From: Streptomyces griseochromogenes
GTDB lineage: Bacteria; Actinomycetota; Actinomycetes; Streptomycetales; Streptomycetaceae
Length of the DNA: 64,000 bases
Direction of reading: 5' to 3'
Assembly (NCBI RefSeq): GCF_001542625.1
Contig: NZ_CP016279.1
Span: forward strand, 8,308,001-8,372,000
In this document: positions 1-9,779 of the stretch, piece after piece
Position numbering within the stretch: the stretch's first letter is position 1
How the letters are laid out: each line of letters begins with the position of its first letter
Notes under the pieces: generated by a model
What the model saw: the letters and a program-made list of their open reading frames with translations, nothing else
Told to the model about the DNA's origin: nothing
Databases searched by the model: none
Made by a program: the position numbers and the translations under genes

Positions 1-18
1 TAAGTGACTGCACAGTAA

Positions 19-50
19 CCACCCGGCCGATCAGACAACCGACCGGGTGG
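19..50 (-). terminator. Probable terminator of gbn
   Basis: An 8-bp inverted repeat (CCACCCGG at 19-26, CCGGGTGG at 43-50) lies about 30 bases past the stop of the minus-strand gbn gene. It has no clear T-run, which is usual for actinobacterial terminators. Assignment rests on position and stem only. Confidence 0.5.
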
Positions 51-80
51 CCACCATCGAAGGCGATGGGCCGCCCGGAG

Positions 81-302
81 TCAGGACGATGCGGCCTTCT
101 TGCCCCGGGTCGCTCCGCCACGCCCACGGAGCGTGACGCCCGACTCGCTGAGCATCCGGTGCACGAAGCCATACGAGCGGCCGGTTTCCTCGGCCAGCGC
201 CCGGATGCTCGCACCGGAGTCGTACTTCTTCTTCAGGTCTGCCGCGAGCTTGTCGCGCGCGGCGCCGGTCACCCGGCTGCCCTTCTTCAGAGTCTCGGCC
301 AC
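81..302 (-). CDS. gbn: GATC-binding nucleoid-associated protein, Gbn-like
   Basis: This encodes a 73-residue basic protein with a helix-turn-helix core (roughly residues 24-58, including SIRALAEETGRSYGFVHRML) and a Gly/Arg/Lys-rich C-terminal tail. From memory, length and sequence match S. coelicolor SCO1839, described as Gbn, a small nucleoid protein that binds GATC followed by A or T. The GTG start at 300-302 is chosen because GAGGAGG (308-314) sits at correct spacing before it; a longer frame runs upstream to 479 but has no reason to be used. The gene is downstream of the ABC-F gene on the same strand but separated by a strong hairpin, so it is probably transcribed alone. Its upstream region is unusually rich in GATC, see the separate entry. 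The family assignment is strong, and the DNA specificity is transferred from the ortholog. Confidence 0.85.
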   Translation of the reverse strand: MAETLKKGSRVTGAARDKLAADLKKKYDSGASIRALAEETGRSYGFVHRMLSESGVTLRGRGGATRGKKAASS

Positions 303-503
303 CCGTGCCTCCTCATGGGAAGTGCGCTCTGGTCTCCTCATGATCACCCCTCCGGGGCGTGATGGCCACCCATTCGGCAAGGTCCGTGAGACATCGTTGT
401 GACGACAGGAGCACATCCCCACAAGCGGAATCCATGATTCAAAGGCGGTATGTCCGCAGGGCCGAACGAGTGGATTCATGAAGTGCCAGGTCAGAGACGC
501 GAA

Positions 504-538
504 GCGGCCGATCCCTTGGAGGCCAAGGGATCGGCCGC
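504..538 (-). terminator. Perfect 16-bp hairpin downstream of the ABC-F gene
   Basis: The arms at 504-519 (GCGGCCGATCCCTTGG) and 523-538 are perfectly complementary around a 3-base loop. The hairpin lies 100 bases beyond the ABC-F stop and 200 bases before the gbn start, so it should end ABC-F transcription. Each arm contains one GATC, so the same bases also contribute two sites to the GATC cluster. Confidence 0.6.
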
Positions 539-637
539 GAAATCGATGTACGACACACCTCGATACGAGGAGATCTCACACAGATGGTGGATCACGTATC
601 GGCCGAATGATCCATACGCAGTGGATCAATCTCTCGA

Positions 638-639
<2 letters not shown>
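510..639. promoter_or_regulatory. Cluster of seven GATC sites between the ABC-F gene and gbn
   Basis: GATC occurs at 510, 529, 572, 590, 609, 624 and 636, with another at 342 next to the gbn start. At about 72% G+C one site is expected roughly every 390 bases, so seven in 130 bases is a clear local excess. Several are spaced 18-19 bases apart (510-529, 572-590, 590-609). Because the adjacent gene encodes a GATC-binding protein, autoregulation or a nucleoprotein nucleation site is the natural inference. The rest of the 303-637 gap holds the hairpin at 504-538 and the gbn ribosome-binding site; no other gene is seen. Confidence 0.5.
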
Positions 640-2236
<1,597 letters not shown>

Positions 2237-2473
2237 GGACAGACTCCAGGGCGGGGTGGATTGACGGTATGGGCGGCTGAGGACGTTCCCGCCGTCTAAT
2301 GCGCGAGGAGAATGGCCATGGGGACAAGTCTAACGGGGCCGTGCAAGCGGTTTTTCTACGTCCATGCGTTCGGGCCGGCCGCTCGGCCCGGCGCCCGGGA
2401 CGGAGCGGCGTTGTCAGTGGGGGCTGCAAGACTTTGGACCACGGCAGAACCGGCGCACGAAGGAGTGATCGGC

Positions 2474-2884
2474 ATGGCAGGCACGGGCGGACGGCCGAGC
2501 ATCTATCCGTCGCTGCTGTACGCGGACGCGAAGGCGGCGATCAGAGAGCTCACGGAGGCCTTCGGCTTCACCGAGCTGTCGGTGTACGAGGCGGCGGACG
2601 GCACGGTGATGCACGCCGAGCTCGTCCAGGGCAACGGCGCGGTGATGGTCGGCTCCAAGGGCCGGGGCGGCCGGTTCGACGCGGCGATGAAGGACGCGGG
2701 CCCCACGGGGGTGTACGTCGTCGTGGACGACGTCGACACTCATCACCAGCGGGCCGTCGAGCACGGCGTGGAGATCCTCATGCCCCCGACGGACCAGGAC
2801 TACGGCTCGCGGGACTACATGGCCCGTGACGCCGAGGGCAACATCTGGAGCTTCGGGACGTACGCCCCCGAGATCGGCGCCTGA
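2474..2884 (+). CDS. VOC (glyoxalase/bleomycin-resistance fold) protein
   Basis: A 136-residue protein beginning MAGTGGRPSIYPSLLY, with the paired beta-alpha-beta-beta-beta pattern of the vicinal oxygen chelate fold (a 'YADAKAAIRELTEAFGF' N-terminal half and a C-terminal 'DYMARDAEGNIWSFGTY'). Family members are metal enzymes or small-molecule binding proteins; the substrate here is unknown. The ATG at 2474 is chosen because AGGAG lies at 2461-2465, 8 bases upstream; an in-frame extension back to 2312 has no ribosome site. It is divergent from the ABC-F gene and convergent with the next gene. Confidence 0.8.
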   Translation: MAGTGGRPSIYPSLLYADAKAAIRELTEAFGFTELSVYEAADGTVMHAELVQGNGAVMVGSKGRGGRFDAAMKDAGPTGVYVVVDDVDTHHQRAVEHGVEILMPPTDQDYGSRDYMARDAEGNIWSFGTYAPEIGA

Positions 2885-2902
2885 GCGGCCCGGTCCCGCC
2901 GG

Positions 2903-4330
2903 CTATCCGCCGGTGTGCACCTGGAAGGCGGCCCGGCGCACGGCCTTGGCGAGGGCGGGGTCGGGGTGGGCCGCGGCGAGAGCGACCAGGACCTGCACGG
3001 TGCGCGGATGGCCGACGGCGCGGACCTCGTCCAGCAGCACCGGGACGGTGGGCTGCACGGCGGCCTCCAGGTGCCGTACGAGCATCTCCGTCTCGCCGTG
3101 GTCGGAGACGGCGGCCGCGGTGTCGACCCACAGCCAGGTGGCCTCCTCGCGGGTGAGGACCTCGTGGGCGTCCTCCGGGTCGATGCCGTCGTGCTCGGCC
3201 AGCCACAGCAGGGCGTACGGCCGCAGGGCCGGCTCGTCCACGACGGAGCGTACGTCGGGCTCGGCGGGGGCACCGACGACGCGCAGGGCTTCGAAGGCGA
3301 GACCGCGCAGCAGGGCGTCCTCGCCCCGGGCGGCGCCGAGCAGTTCGGTGACGGCACTGCCGACGGGACGGGCGGCGAGCCAGGCGCGGTATTCGGCACG
3401 GGCCGCGTTGGGACGCAGCTGCGCGCAGCCGCGGAGCATGTCCTCGGCGGACTGCTCGATGTTGCCGGCGGGGCTCTGCGCGGCCACGCAGATCTGCTCC
3501 AGCTTGACCCAGACCGCCCAGCTGCCCAGCGGGGTGAGGGTGGCCTGGCCGTCGCCGTAGGTCAGGGCGCCGACGGAGGCGAGGGCCTTGACGGCCCAGT
3601 CGAGGAGGGGAGCGAGCGGGGTGTCCCCGGCGGGTGCGGCTTCCCCCTGTCCCAGGGACTCGACGGGCCCCGGGGACTCGGCGGAGCCCGGCTCGTAGGG
3701 GACCTCGCAGCGCTCGGTGCGCAGTTCGGTGACCCGCTGCTGGAGCAGGTCGAGCAGCTGCTCGACCGGGACGGGACCGGCGGAGAGCTGGAGGAAGGAG
3801 AGCACCTGGGGCATCGCCGAGACGACCTCGGCCACGGCCGCCGGCTCCTGGTCGGCCGGTTCCGGGCTGGCGAGCGACCAGGCGTCGAAGAGGGCGACCC
3901 AGCCGCGCAGTACGGCGCTGTCGTCACGGTCCCAGGCGCGCAGTCGCCAGCCGGGACGCGCGCTGTCCCCGTGCACCTCGATGAGTCCCGCGAGGCGCGC
4001 GGTGTCCCAGTCGGCGCGGATCCGGGCGGCGCTCAGGCCGAGGTCGTCGGCGGCGCATTCCGCGGTGGCGTCGGAGAGCGTGGCCTTGCCGTCGGTGGAG
4101 GCGCCGTTGCGGCCAGGGCCGAGGGCGGCGTCGGCCCAGCGGGCGACACGAACCGCGCCGGCCAGGCCGGTGCGCGCCAATCTGGCCAGTTCGCCGGGGG
4201 CCGGGGTGCCCTCCGGCGGCCGGGGGGCGGGGCGGCGCGGGCGCCGCTGGTTCACAGCTCTGGGGGCGGCGGCCAGGGGTCGCGGTCGGACGAGTCGAAG
4301 CCTGGAGTCGCGCGGGATACGGGACGTCAC
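2903..4330 (-). CDS. Uncharacterised conserved protein with helical repeats
   Basis: About 475 residues, rich in Ala/Leu/Glu, with no signal peptide or membrane segment. The N-terminal 60 residues are basic and Pro/Arg-rich. The middle has a region resembling a winged-helix element ('AADDLGLSAARIRADWDTARLAGLIE'-like, near residue 95). The C-terminal third consists of repeated amphipathic helices reminiscent of HEAT repeats ('LLDEVRAVGHPRTVQVLVAL'). I do not recognise a function. The start is uncertain: a GTG at 4330 gives the usual compact N-terminus, while the frame is open to 4405; neither has a strong ribosome site. It lies downstream of the hydrolase gene on the same strand with about 180 bases between them. 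Confidence 0.6.
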   Translation of the reverse strand: MTSRIPRDSRLRLVRPRPLAAAPRAVNQRRPRRPAPRPPEGTPAPGELARLARTGLAGAVRVARWADAALGPGRNGASTDGKATLSDATAECAADDLGLSAARIRADWDTARLAGLIEVHGDSARPGWRLRAWDRDDSAVLRGWVALFDAWSLASPEPADQEPAAVAEVVSAMPQVLSFLQLSAGPVPVEQLLDLLQQRVTELRTERCEVPYEPGSAESPGPVESLGQGEAAPAGDTPLAPLLDWAVKALASVGALTYGDGQATLTPLGSWAVWVKLEQICVAAQSPAGNIEQSAEDMLRGCAQLRPNAARAEYRAWLAARPVGSAVTELLGAARGEDALLRGLAFEALRVVGAPAEPDVRSVVDEPALRPYALLWLAEHDGIDPEDAHEVLTREEATWLWVDTAAAVSDHGETEMLVRHLEAAVQPTVPVLLDEVRAVGHPRTVQVLVALAAAHPDPALAKAVRRAAFQVHTGG

Positions 4331-4510
4331 GGGTGCAGTCTTCCGGTTGACGGTCCGAAAACCCAAACGGAATGTCACTGGGGGCGACGGGGCTGGCCAA
4401 CGCACATGGCCCGATGCCGGGCGAAGAGTCGTCTTCCGGCCAGTCGTACGACCTTAAACGGAACGGCTGGAACCGGGGCTTCCGACTTGTGCCGAGGGAT
4501 CGGGGCGCGC

Positions 4511-5638
4511 TCACATCAGCGGGGTCAGGAACCGGCGCAGGCGCTCCTCGTACTCCTTGGGGTCCGCGTTCCACATCGCCGCGTGCGGGGCCTCGGGCAC
4601 GGTGTGCAGGGCGACGAGGTCGGGACGGCGGGCGGCGAGGCGGCGGGAGTACTCCCAGGGGGCGACCGTGTCGTCCGGGCCGTGGACGATCAGGGTGGGT
4701 ACGGCGAGCCGGCCCTGGTCGGCGGCCTCGGCGAGCCCGTCGGTGTGCAGCCCGGCCCGGCCCTGCGCGGCCCGCACCGCGAGCGGCAGCAGCGGCTCCG
4801 GTGTGTGCCGGGCCTGGGCGAGGGCCCGCAGGGTGGCCGGCCAGCTGAGCACCGGCGAGTCGAGGACCAGCCCGGCGACGCGCTCGCGCACGGCGGAGTG
4901 CTCGGCGGCGCGCAGGGCCATGGTGGCGCCGGTGGACCAGCCGAGGAGGACGACCCTGCGGGCACCGTAGCGGACGGCGTAGCGGATCGCGGCGTCCACA
5001 TCGCGCCACTCGGTCTCGCCGAGGTGGCCCAGCCCGTCCGGCGGGCGCGGGGCGCCGAGGTCGCCGCGGTAGGCGAGGGCGAGCACCGGCAGGCGGCGGC
5101 CGTGCAGGAACCCCATGACGTTCATGGCGTGCTCGCGGGTGGTGCCGAGGCCGTGCACCGCGATCACCCAGGTGTCCCGGAAGCCGGGCACGAACCAGGC
5201 GGGCAGGGCACCGAGTTCACCGGGGACGTTTATGTCGGAGTGGTCGATGCCGAGGGCGGCGCCCGGATCGCCGACGTACAGGTTCGGGGTGAGCCAGACC
5301 GCGTCGCCGGGGGCGAGGGTGCCGTGCGTGACGCGTACGAGACGGCGTACGACGGTGTCGGCGGTGTGCTCCGCCGCCTCCAGGACGGGACCGACGACCG
5401 CGTGGGAGCCGTCGCCGGCCAGGCCGTAGGTGCCGGGGCGCAGGGAGGCCAGGTCGCGGGTGAGCGCGATCCGGCCCGCGGCGGTGCCGTGCACGGTGAG
5501 CCGGGGTTCGGTGGGCAGGGGGCGGCCCGCGGGCGCCTTCAGCGCGGCGTCGCTGGCGAATCGGCCGGCGGCCACGGACACGGCGCCGGCGGCCAGCACC
5601 GCGGTGAGTGCGGCTGCGGTCGCTTTGACGGTGCGCAC
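4511..5638 (-). CDS. Exported or membrane-tethered alpha/beta hydrolase
   Basis: The 375-residue protein starts with a hydrophobic N-terminal segment (residues 4-24) that looks like a signal peptide or anchor. The hydrolase domain has the nucleophile elbow GWSTG (Ser235), an HGPDD loop supplying Asp322/323 and a late histidine in APHAAMW (His352), so the catalytic triad appears intact. An oxyanion-type HGLG motif lies at 162-165. The fold resembles cell-envelope serine hydrolases, but the substrate cannot be assigned. Its downstream neighbour is the uncharacterised protein at 2903-4330; upstream lies the class II aldolase. Confidence 0.8.
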   Translation of the reverse strand: MRTVKATAAALTAVLAAGAVSVAAGRFASDAALKAPAGRPLPTEPRLTVHGTAAGRIALTRDLASLRPGTYGLAGDGSHAVVGPVLEAAEHTADTVVRRLVRVTHGTLAPGDAVWLTPNLYVGDPGAALGIDHSDINVPGELGALPAWFVPGFRDTWVIAVHGLGTTREHAMNVMGFLHGRRLPVLALAYRGDLGAPRPPDGLGHLGETEWRDVDAAIRYAVRYGARRVVLLGWSTGATMALRAAEHSAVRERVAGLVLDSPVLSWPATLRALAQARHTPEPLLPLAVRAAQGRAGLHTDGLAEAADQGRLAVPTLIVHGPDDTVAPWEYSRRLAARRPDLVALHTVPEAPHAAMWNADPKEYEERLRRFLTPLM

Positions 5639-5716
5639 GGATCCAGTGTCGTGGCGCGCCGGGCCGACGGCCAGCGGAGGGCCCGGCCGTCACGACGGAT
5701 CCGGACGAGGGTGCGG

Positions 5717-6385
5717 TCACCCCCGCTGGCCGTACCCCTTCAAACGTGCCCCGGCCTCTTCCATCTGTTCCTCCGTCAGCAGGGAGGGCGCGCGGCCCGG
5801 CGCCGCGGACGCCGTCAGCCACAGCCGGCACATCCACTCCAGCTGGGCGGTGCGGTCGTAGGCCTGGTCGAGGGTGGCGCCGTAGGTGATCATGCCGTGG
5901 TTCCGCAGGAGGCAGCCGGAGCGGCCGGCGAGGGCGCTGAGCATGTTCTCGGCCAGTTCGTCCGTGCCGTAGGCCGCGTAGGGGGCGACCCGGGCGGGGC
6001 CGCCCATGGCCGCGGCCATGTAGTGGATCGGGGGCAGCTCGGTCACGAGGGTGGAGACGGCCGTGGCGTGCACCGCGTGGGTGTGGACGACGGCGCGGGC
6101 GTCGGTGGTGCGGTAGACGGCCAGGTGCATGGGCAGCTCGCTGGTCGGCACGAGCGTGCCGAGCACCTGGCATCCGTCGAGGTCGACGCCGGTGATGTCG
6201 TTCGGGGTCAGCCGGTCGTAGGGCACGCCCGACGGGGTGACCAGCACGAGGTCCCCGACGCGCGCCGACACATTGCCGGAGGTGCCGACGACCAGCCCGT
6301 CGGCGACGGTCCGCCGGGCCGTCGCGACCACGCCCTCCCACAGGTGTGACTCTTCCGCTTCCGGATCCCGTCGCTGTTCAGCCAT
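5717..6385 (-). CDS. Class II aldolase/adducin family protein (fuculose-phosphate aldolase type)
   Basis: A 222-residue protein with the hallmarks of zinc-dependent class II aldolases: GTSGNVSAR near residue 31 for phosphate binding, the catalytic glutamate in TSELPMH, and zinc ligands in VVHTHAVH with a later LRNHG. Relatives cleave L-fuculose-1-phosphate, L-ribulose-5-phosphate or methylthioribulose-1-phosphate; the true substrate is not clear. The ATG at 6383-6385 is supported by AGGA just upstream, and the frame open to 6613 is not used. It is divergent from the phosphate transporter gene, from which it is separated by 327 bases. Confidence 0.85.
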   Translation of the reverse strand: MAEQRRDPEAEESHLWEGVVATARRTVADGLVVGTSGNVSARVGDLVLVTPSGVPYDRLTPNDITGVDLDGCQVLGTLVPTSELPMHLAVYRTTDARAVVHTHAVHATAVSTLVTELPPIHYMAAAMGGPARVAPYAAYGTDELAENMLSALAGRSGCLLRNHGMITYGATLDQAYDRTAQLEWMCRLWLTASAAPGRAPSLLTEEQMEEAGARLKGYGQRG

Positions 6386-6628
6386 GCGGGGATCCTGCCA
6401 GCCGGCCCGGCGCCGCGGGGTCCCGTGGCGTGAATCGGGCCTGAATTCGTACTCCCGAGCGGGCGCCGGACGGCGCGCCGCTCGCCCGTCTCGGCGGCGG
6501 CCCGCGGGGTGACCAGGATCTCTTTCGCGGGCCGCCGAGGCGACCGCGGGCCTTCGCGCGCGGCCGGCAGCCATGGGGCGCCTGGGATGTCGACCCGAAC
6601 ACGACCCCGACAACCCGCCACTGACATC

Positions 6629-6644
6629 CTGAAGCCCGCTTCAG
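6629..6644. promoter_or_regulatory. Dyad CTGAAGC-CC-GCTTCAG abutting the PHO box
   Basis: A perfect 7-bp inverted repeat with a 2-base spacer ends at the first base of the PHO box. It could be a second operator at the pit promoter. Apart from this and the PHO box, nothing else stands out in the 6386-6712 intergenic stretch. Confidence 0.35.
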
Positions 6645-6665
6645 TTCACTTTCCGTTCACCCAGG
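6644..6665 (+). promoter_or_regulatory. PHO box (two 11-bp direct repeat units) before the phosphate transporter gene
   Basis: GTTCACTTTCC (6644-6654) is followed directly by GTTCACCCAGG (6655-6665). This is the classic Streptomyces PhoP binding arrangement of 11-bp direct repeats led by GTTCAC. It lies 48 bases before the pitH2 start, and S. coelicolor pitH2 is known to be under PhoP control, so phosphate-dependent control of this gene is very likely. Confidence 0.85.
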
Positions 6666-6712
6666 TTGCCTACGGTCCAACAGCCAATGACCTCGAACGA
6701 TTGCCTGGGTAA

Positions 6713-7975
6713 ATGGAAAACTTCTCGCTGATCCTCGCGATTGTGGTGGTAACCGCACTCGCGTTTGATTTCACGAACGGTTTCCACGACACCGCCAACG
6801 CGATGGCCACGACCATCTCGACCGGTGCGCTCAAGCCCAAGGTCGCGGTGGCCATGTCCGCCGCCCTCAACCTTGTAGGCGCCTTCCTCTCCGTGGAGGT
6901 CGCCAACACGATCTCCAAGGGTCTCGTCGACGAGAACGGCATACGTCCCGAGGTCATATTCGCCGCGCTGGTCGGCGCGATCCTCTGGAACCTGGTGACC
7001 TGGCTGGTGGGACTGCCCTCCAGCTCCTCCCACGCGCTGATGGGCGGCCTGATCGGCGCCACCGTCGCCTCCGCCGGCTTCGGTGCCGTCCACGGTGACG
7101 TCCTGGTCACCAAGGTCCTGCTCCCGGCGGTCGCCGCCCCGGTCGTGGCGGGTCTCGCGGCGATGTTCGCCACCCGGTTCTCCTACGGCATCGGCCGCGG
7201 CGCCGAGGGCGAGGCCACCCGCAAGGGCTACCGCGCGGGGCAGATCGCCTCGGCCGGCCTGGTCTCCCTGGCCCACGGCACCAACGACGCCCAGAAGACG
7301 ATGGGCATCATCACCCTGGCGCTGATCGCGGGCGGCGCGGTCGCCCCCGGCTCCAACCCTCCCACCTGGGTGATCCTCTCCGCGGGCCTGGCCATCGCGC
7401 TCGGTACCTACATCGGCGGCTGGCGCATCATCCGCACCATGGGCAAGGGGCTGACCGACCTGGAGCCGCGACAGGGCTTCGCCGCCCAGACCAGCGCGGC
7501 CACCGCCATCCTGGCCTCCTCCCACCTCGGCTTCTCCCTCTCCACCACCCATGTCGTCTCCGGCTCGGTGATGGGCGCGGGCCTCGGCCGCAAGGGCGGT
7601 GTGGTCCGCTGGTCCACCGCGACCCGCATGGCCGTCGCCTGGGTGCTCACCCTCCCGGCCGCCGCACTGGTCGGCGCGGGCGCCGAGTCCGTCACGGACC
7701 TGGGCGACTGGGGCACCGCGGTCGTCGCCGTCTTCCTCGTCGGCGCCAGCGCCACGATCTGGAAGATCTCCCGTCGCCAGGTCGTCGACCACACCAACGT
7801 CGTGGCCGACGACACCGCCGAGCCGGCCGGCGTGGTGACCACCGCCATCGCCGCGGTGACCCCGCCGCCCGCGGGCACCGTCACCGAGGGCCTGACGGCC
7901 ACGATCCCGTCTCCGGCCGCCGCCACCGACCCGGCCCCCGCCGCTCCGGCGACCCCGCCGGCCGCCACGGTCTGA
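6713..7975 (+). CDS. pitH2: Low-affinity inorganic phosphate transporter, PitH2-like
   Basis: The 420-residue membrane protein belongs to the Pit family of proton- or metal-coupled phosphate carriers. The duplicated family signature is visible: FDFTNGFHDTANAMAT near residue 18 and 'LAHGTNDAQKTMG' near residue 190. About ten hydrophobic segments are spread along it. The last 50 residues are an Ala/Pro/Thr-rich hydrophilic tail, probably cytoplasmic and variable. A PHO box lies just upstream. The ATG at 6713 has only a weak GGGT ribosome site. The small gene at 8009 follows 33 bases later and is likely co-transcribed. Assignment to PitH2 rather than PitH1 rests on synteny with S. coelicolor and the absence of a pap gene after it. 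Confidence 0.93.
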   Translation: MENFSLILAIVVVTALAFDFTNGFHDTANAMATTISTGALKPKVAVAMSAALNLVGAFLSVEVANTISKGLVDENGIRPEVIFAALVGAILWNLVTWLVGLPSSSSHALMGGLIGATVASAGFGAVHGDVLVTKVLLPAVAAPVVAGLAAMFATRFSYGIGRGAEGEATRKGYRAGQIASAGLVSLAHGTNDAQKTMGIITLALIAGGAVAPGSNPPTWVILSAGLAIALGTYIGGWRIIRTMGKGLTDLEPRQGFAAQTSAATAILASSHLGFSLSTTHVVSGSVMGAGLGRKGGVVRWSTATRMAVAWVLTLPAAALVGAGAESVTDLGDWGTAVVAVFLVGASATIWKISRRQVVDHTNVVADDTAEPAGVVTTAIAAVTPPPAGTVTEGLTATIPSPAAATDPAPAAPATPPAATV

Positions 7976-8008
7976 CCCGAGCACCCGGTAACTGAAGGAA
8001 GCATCCCC

Positions 8009-8236
8009 ATGAAGATCGACTGGGCGGCCCTCGGCTCCGTCTTCGGCGTCAGCCTCGTGTTCACGGTGGGCCTGGTGGCCCTGTTCACCCTCGGCATCAA
8101 CGGCCTCGCGCGCCGCGAGAAGGCCGCCGCACAGGGCGGCTCCGCCGCGCTGGCGGTGACGGGCGCGTACGTGTGCTTCGCGGCCTGCGCGGCCGCGGTG
8201 GCCTACGGGATCCATTTGATCGTGGCCAAGGCCTAG
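8009..8236 (+). CDS. Small two-helix membrane protein downstream of pitH2
   Basis: A 75-residue protein with two hydrophobic helices (about residues 8-32 and 45-70) joined by a basic loop (GLARREKAAAQ), which by the positive-inside rule should be cytoplasmic. A good ribosome site (GAAGGAAG) precedes the ATG. It follows pitH2 by 33 bases and ends before a strong terminator, so the two form one operon. I know no function; an accessory role in phosphate transport is inferred only from linkage. Confidence 0.8.
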   Translation: MKIDWAALGSVFGVSLVFTVGLVALFTLGINGLARREKAAAQGGSAALAVTGAYVCFAACAAAVAYGIHLIVAKA

Positions 8237-8251
8237 TTCCCCGGAGTCCCT

Positions 8252-8299
8252 CCTGCGCCCTGCCGGGCCGGCACGTCAGCCGGAGCGGCAGGGCGCAGG
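8252..8299 (+). terminator. Terminator of the pitH2 operon
   Basis: A perfect 13-bp stem (8252-8264 with 8287-8299, CCTGCGCCCTGCC) encloses a smaller 5-bp stem (8268-8272 with 8279-8283). It starts 16 bases after the small membrane protein stop codon. Confidence 0.75.
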
Positions 8300-8440
8300 T
8301 GTGTCCACGGCGGGCGGGACCCGCCCACCACCTCCGGCGGTACGACCTGACCGTCGTCCGGCGGCAGTTCGGCCACGTACGCCACCGTGCGTCTCCCCCG
8401 CGTCCGTTGCATCCCGTATGAGACGTACGCACCCTTGCCA

Positions 8441-8459
8441 TGCTCACGGTGTGTGAGCA
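8441..8459. promoter_or_regulatory. 19-bp dyad upstream of the cobalamin riboswitch
   Basis: TGCTCAC at 8441-8447 and GTGAGCA at 8453-8459 form a perfect 7-bp inverted repeat with a 5-base spacer. It lies about 140 bases before the riboswitch aptamer, where the promoter of the cob operon is expected, and could be a repressor site. No regulator can be named from it. Confidence 0.3.
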
Positions 8460-8595
8460 CAAGAGGGATCCCCGAACGTCGCCCGGAGGAGGGGGAATTC
8501 ACCGCGACCCGGTCGTCGGGCACGGCCCGGCGGGCCGGCGATGTGGGCCTCAGCACAGTCCACCGTCCCAGGTCAAAGGCAAGTTGACGGCCCTT

Positions 8596-8751
8596 CCGGG
8601 TGCGTGGTGGACTGCCCACGCCATGTACGGCGGCAGAAGAGGAAGCCGGTGCGAATCCGGCGCGGTCCCGCCACTGTCACCGGGGAAGAACATCCCCGGG
8701 AGCCAGGAACTCTCACCGCCGGTCTCGTCGAACCAGGGCGCGGACACCCTG
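8596..8751 (+). ncRNA. Cobalamin (adenosylcobalamin) riboswitch
   Basis: The conserved core is clear: GAAGCCGGTGCGAATCCGGC-type sequence from 8642, then GCGGTCCCGCCACTGT at 8662-8677, then the B12 box AGCCAGGAACTC at 8701-8712. GGGTG at 8598-8602 can pair with CACCC at 8745-8749 to close the aptamer, which sets the approximate ends. It precedes cobD by about 85 bases on the same strand and should reduce expression of the cob operon when adenosylcobalamin is plentiful. The expression platform is not obvious: no T-rich terminator follows, so translational control is favoured. Confidence 0.92.
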
Positions 8752-8770
8752 AGTGAGGACACATATCGCC

Positions 8771-8830
8771 ATGCTCGGCCGCCGATCGAGGACCAGTACC
8801 GGACCCGCCCCTGAGCCCACGGCCGGCTGA
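8771..8830 (+). CDS. Possible 19-codon leader ORF between riboswitch and cobD
   Basis: ATG at 8771 opens a frame coding for MLGRRSRTSTGPAPEPTAG that stops at 8828-8830, four bases before the cobD ATG. An AGGAC-type ribosome site (8756-8760) is about 10 bases upstream. cobD itself has no recognisable ribosome site in the bases before it (CGGCTGAGCCG), so translation might reach cobD by reinitiation after this ORF. This is inference from the sequence layout; the ORF is too short to be tested by codon use. Confidence 0.35.
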   Translation: MLGRRSRTSTGPAPEPTAG

Positions 8831-8834
8831 GCCG

Positions 8835-9779
8835 ATGGGTGCCGATCGCTCATACGCGTACGGCGCCGCCGCCGGCCTTCTCGGCGACCTGTTCCTCGGC
8901 GATCCGCGCCGCGGGCATCCGGTCGCCGTGTTCGGGCGCGCGGCCGCGGCCGTGGAACGCGTGCTGTGGCACGACCACCGTGGCTGGGGCGCCCTGCACA
9001 CCGCCGTGTGCGCGGGCGGCGCCGTGGCGCTGGGGGCCGTCGCCGAGCGGGCCGTACGCCGCTCCCCCGCCGCCTCCGTCGCGCTGGCCGGTGCCGCCAC
9101 CTGGGCCGTCGTCGGGGGCACGTCGCTGGCCCGGGAGGCCCGGACCGTCGGGCGCGCGCTGGAGGCCGGGGACATCGAGGCGGCGCGGGCGCGGCTGCCG
9201 CATCTGTGCGGCCGGGATCCGCAGGCCCTCGACGCCGACGGGATCGCCCGGGCCGTGGTCGAGTCCGTCGCCGAGAACACCTCCGACGCCGTCGTGGGTG
9301 CGCTGGTGTGGGGTGCGGTGGGCGGGGTGCCGGGGCTGCTCGGGTTCCGGGCCGTCAACACCCTGGACGCGATGGTGGGGCACAAGTCGGCCCGCTTCCG
9401 GCGCTACGGCTGGGCCTCCGCCCGGCTCGACGACCTCGCCGGCTGGCCGGGGGCGCGGCTGACCGCCGTACTCGCGGCCGCCGCCGGACCCGACCCGCGC
9501 GGCGCCCTGCGCGCCTGGCGGGCCGACGCCCGCAAGCACCCGAGCCCCAACGCCGGGCCCGTCGAGGCCTCGTTCGCGGGCGCTCTCGGTGTGCGGCTGG
9601 GCGGCACGCTCTCCTACGGCGGACGCGTCGAGCACCGGCCCGTGCTCAACGGGGATTCCGGGCGGGCCGTCCAGGTCACCGACATCGACCGGGCCGTACG
9701 GCTCTCCCGCCGCGTCGGCCTGCTCGCGCTCGGCGCGACGGTCGCCGCGCGCCGACTCGTGAAGGGACGTGGGAAGTGA
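8835..9779 (+). CDS. cobD: Adenosylcobinamide-phosphate synthase (CobD/CbiB)
   Basis: The 314-residue integral membrane protein attaches the aminopropanol arm to adenosylcobyric acid. Family motifs include GLLGDLFLGDPRRGHPV at residues 14-30, 'VESVAENTSDAVVGAL' near 140 and 'FRAVNTLDAMVGHKS' near 170. It is the first full gene after the riboswitch, and its stop overlaps the GTG start of cobQ (GTGA). Length is normal for the family. The aminopropanol phosphate partner would come from a threonine-phosphate decarboxylase such as the PLP protein at the far end of the cluster. Confidence 0.94.
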   Translation: MGADRSYAYGAAAGLLGDLFLGDPRRGHPVAVFGRAAAAVERVLWHDHRGWGALHTAVCAGGAVALGAVAERAVRRSPAASVALAGAATWAVVGGTSLAREARTVGRALEAGDIEAARARLPHLCGRDPQALDADGIARAVVESVAENTSDAVVGALVWGAVGGVPGLLGFRAVNTLDAMVGHKSARFRRYGWASARLDDLAGWPGARLTAVLAAAAGPDPRGALRAWRADARKHPSPNAGPVEASFAGALGVRLGGTLSYGGRVEHRPVLNGDSGRAVQVTDIDRAVRLSRRVGLLALGATVAARRLVKGRGK

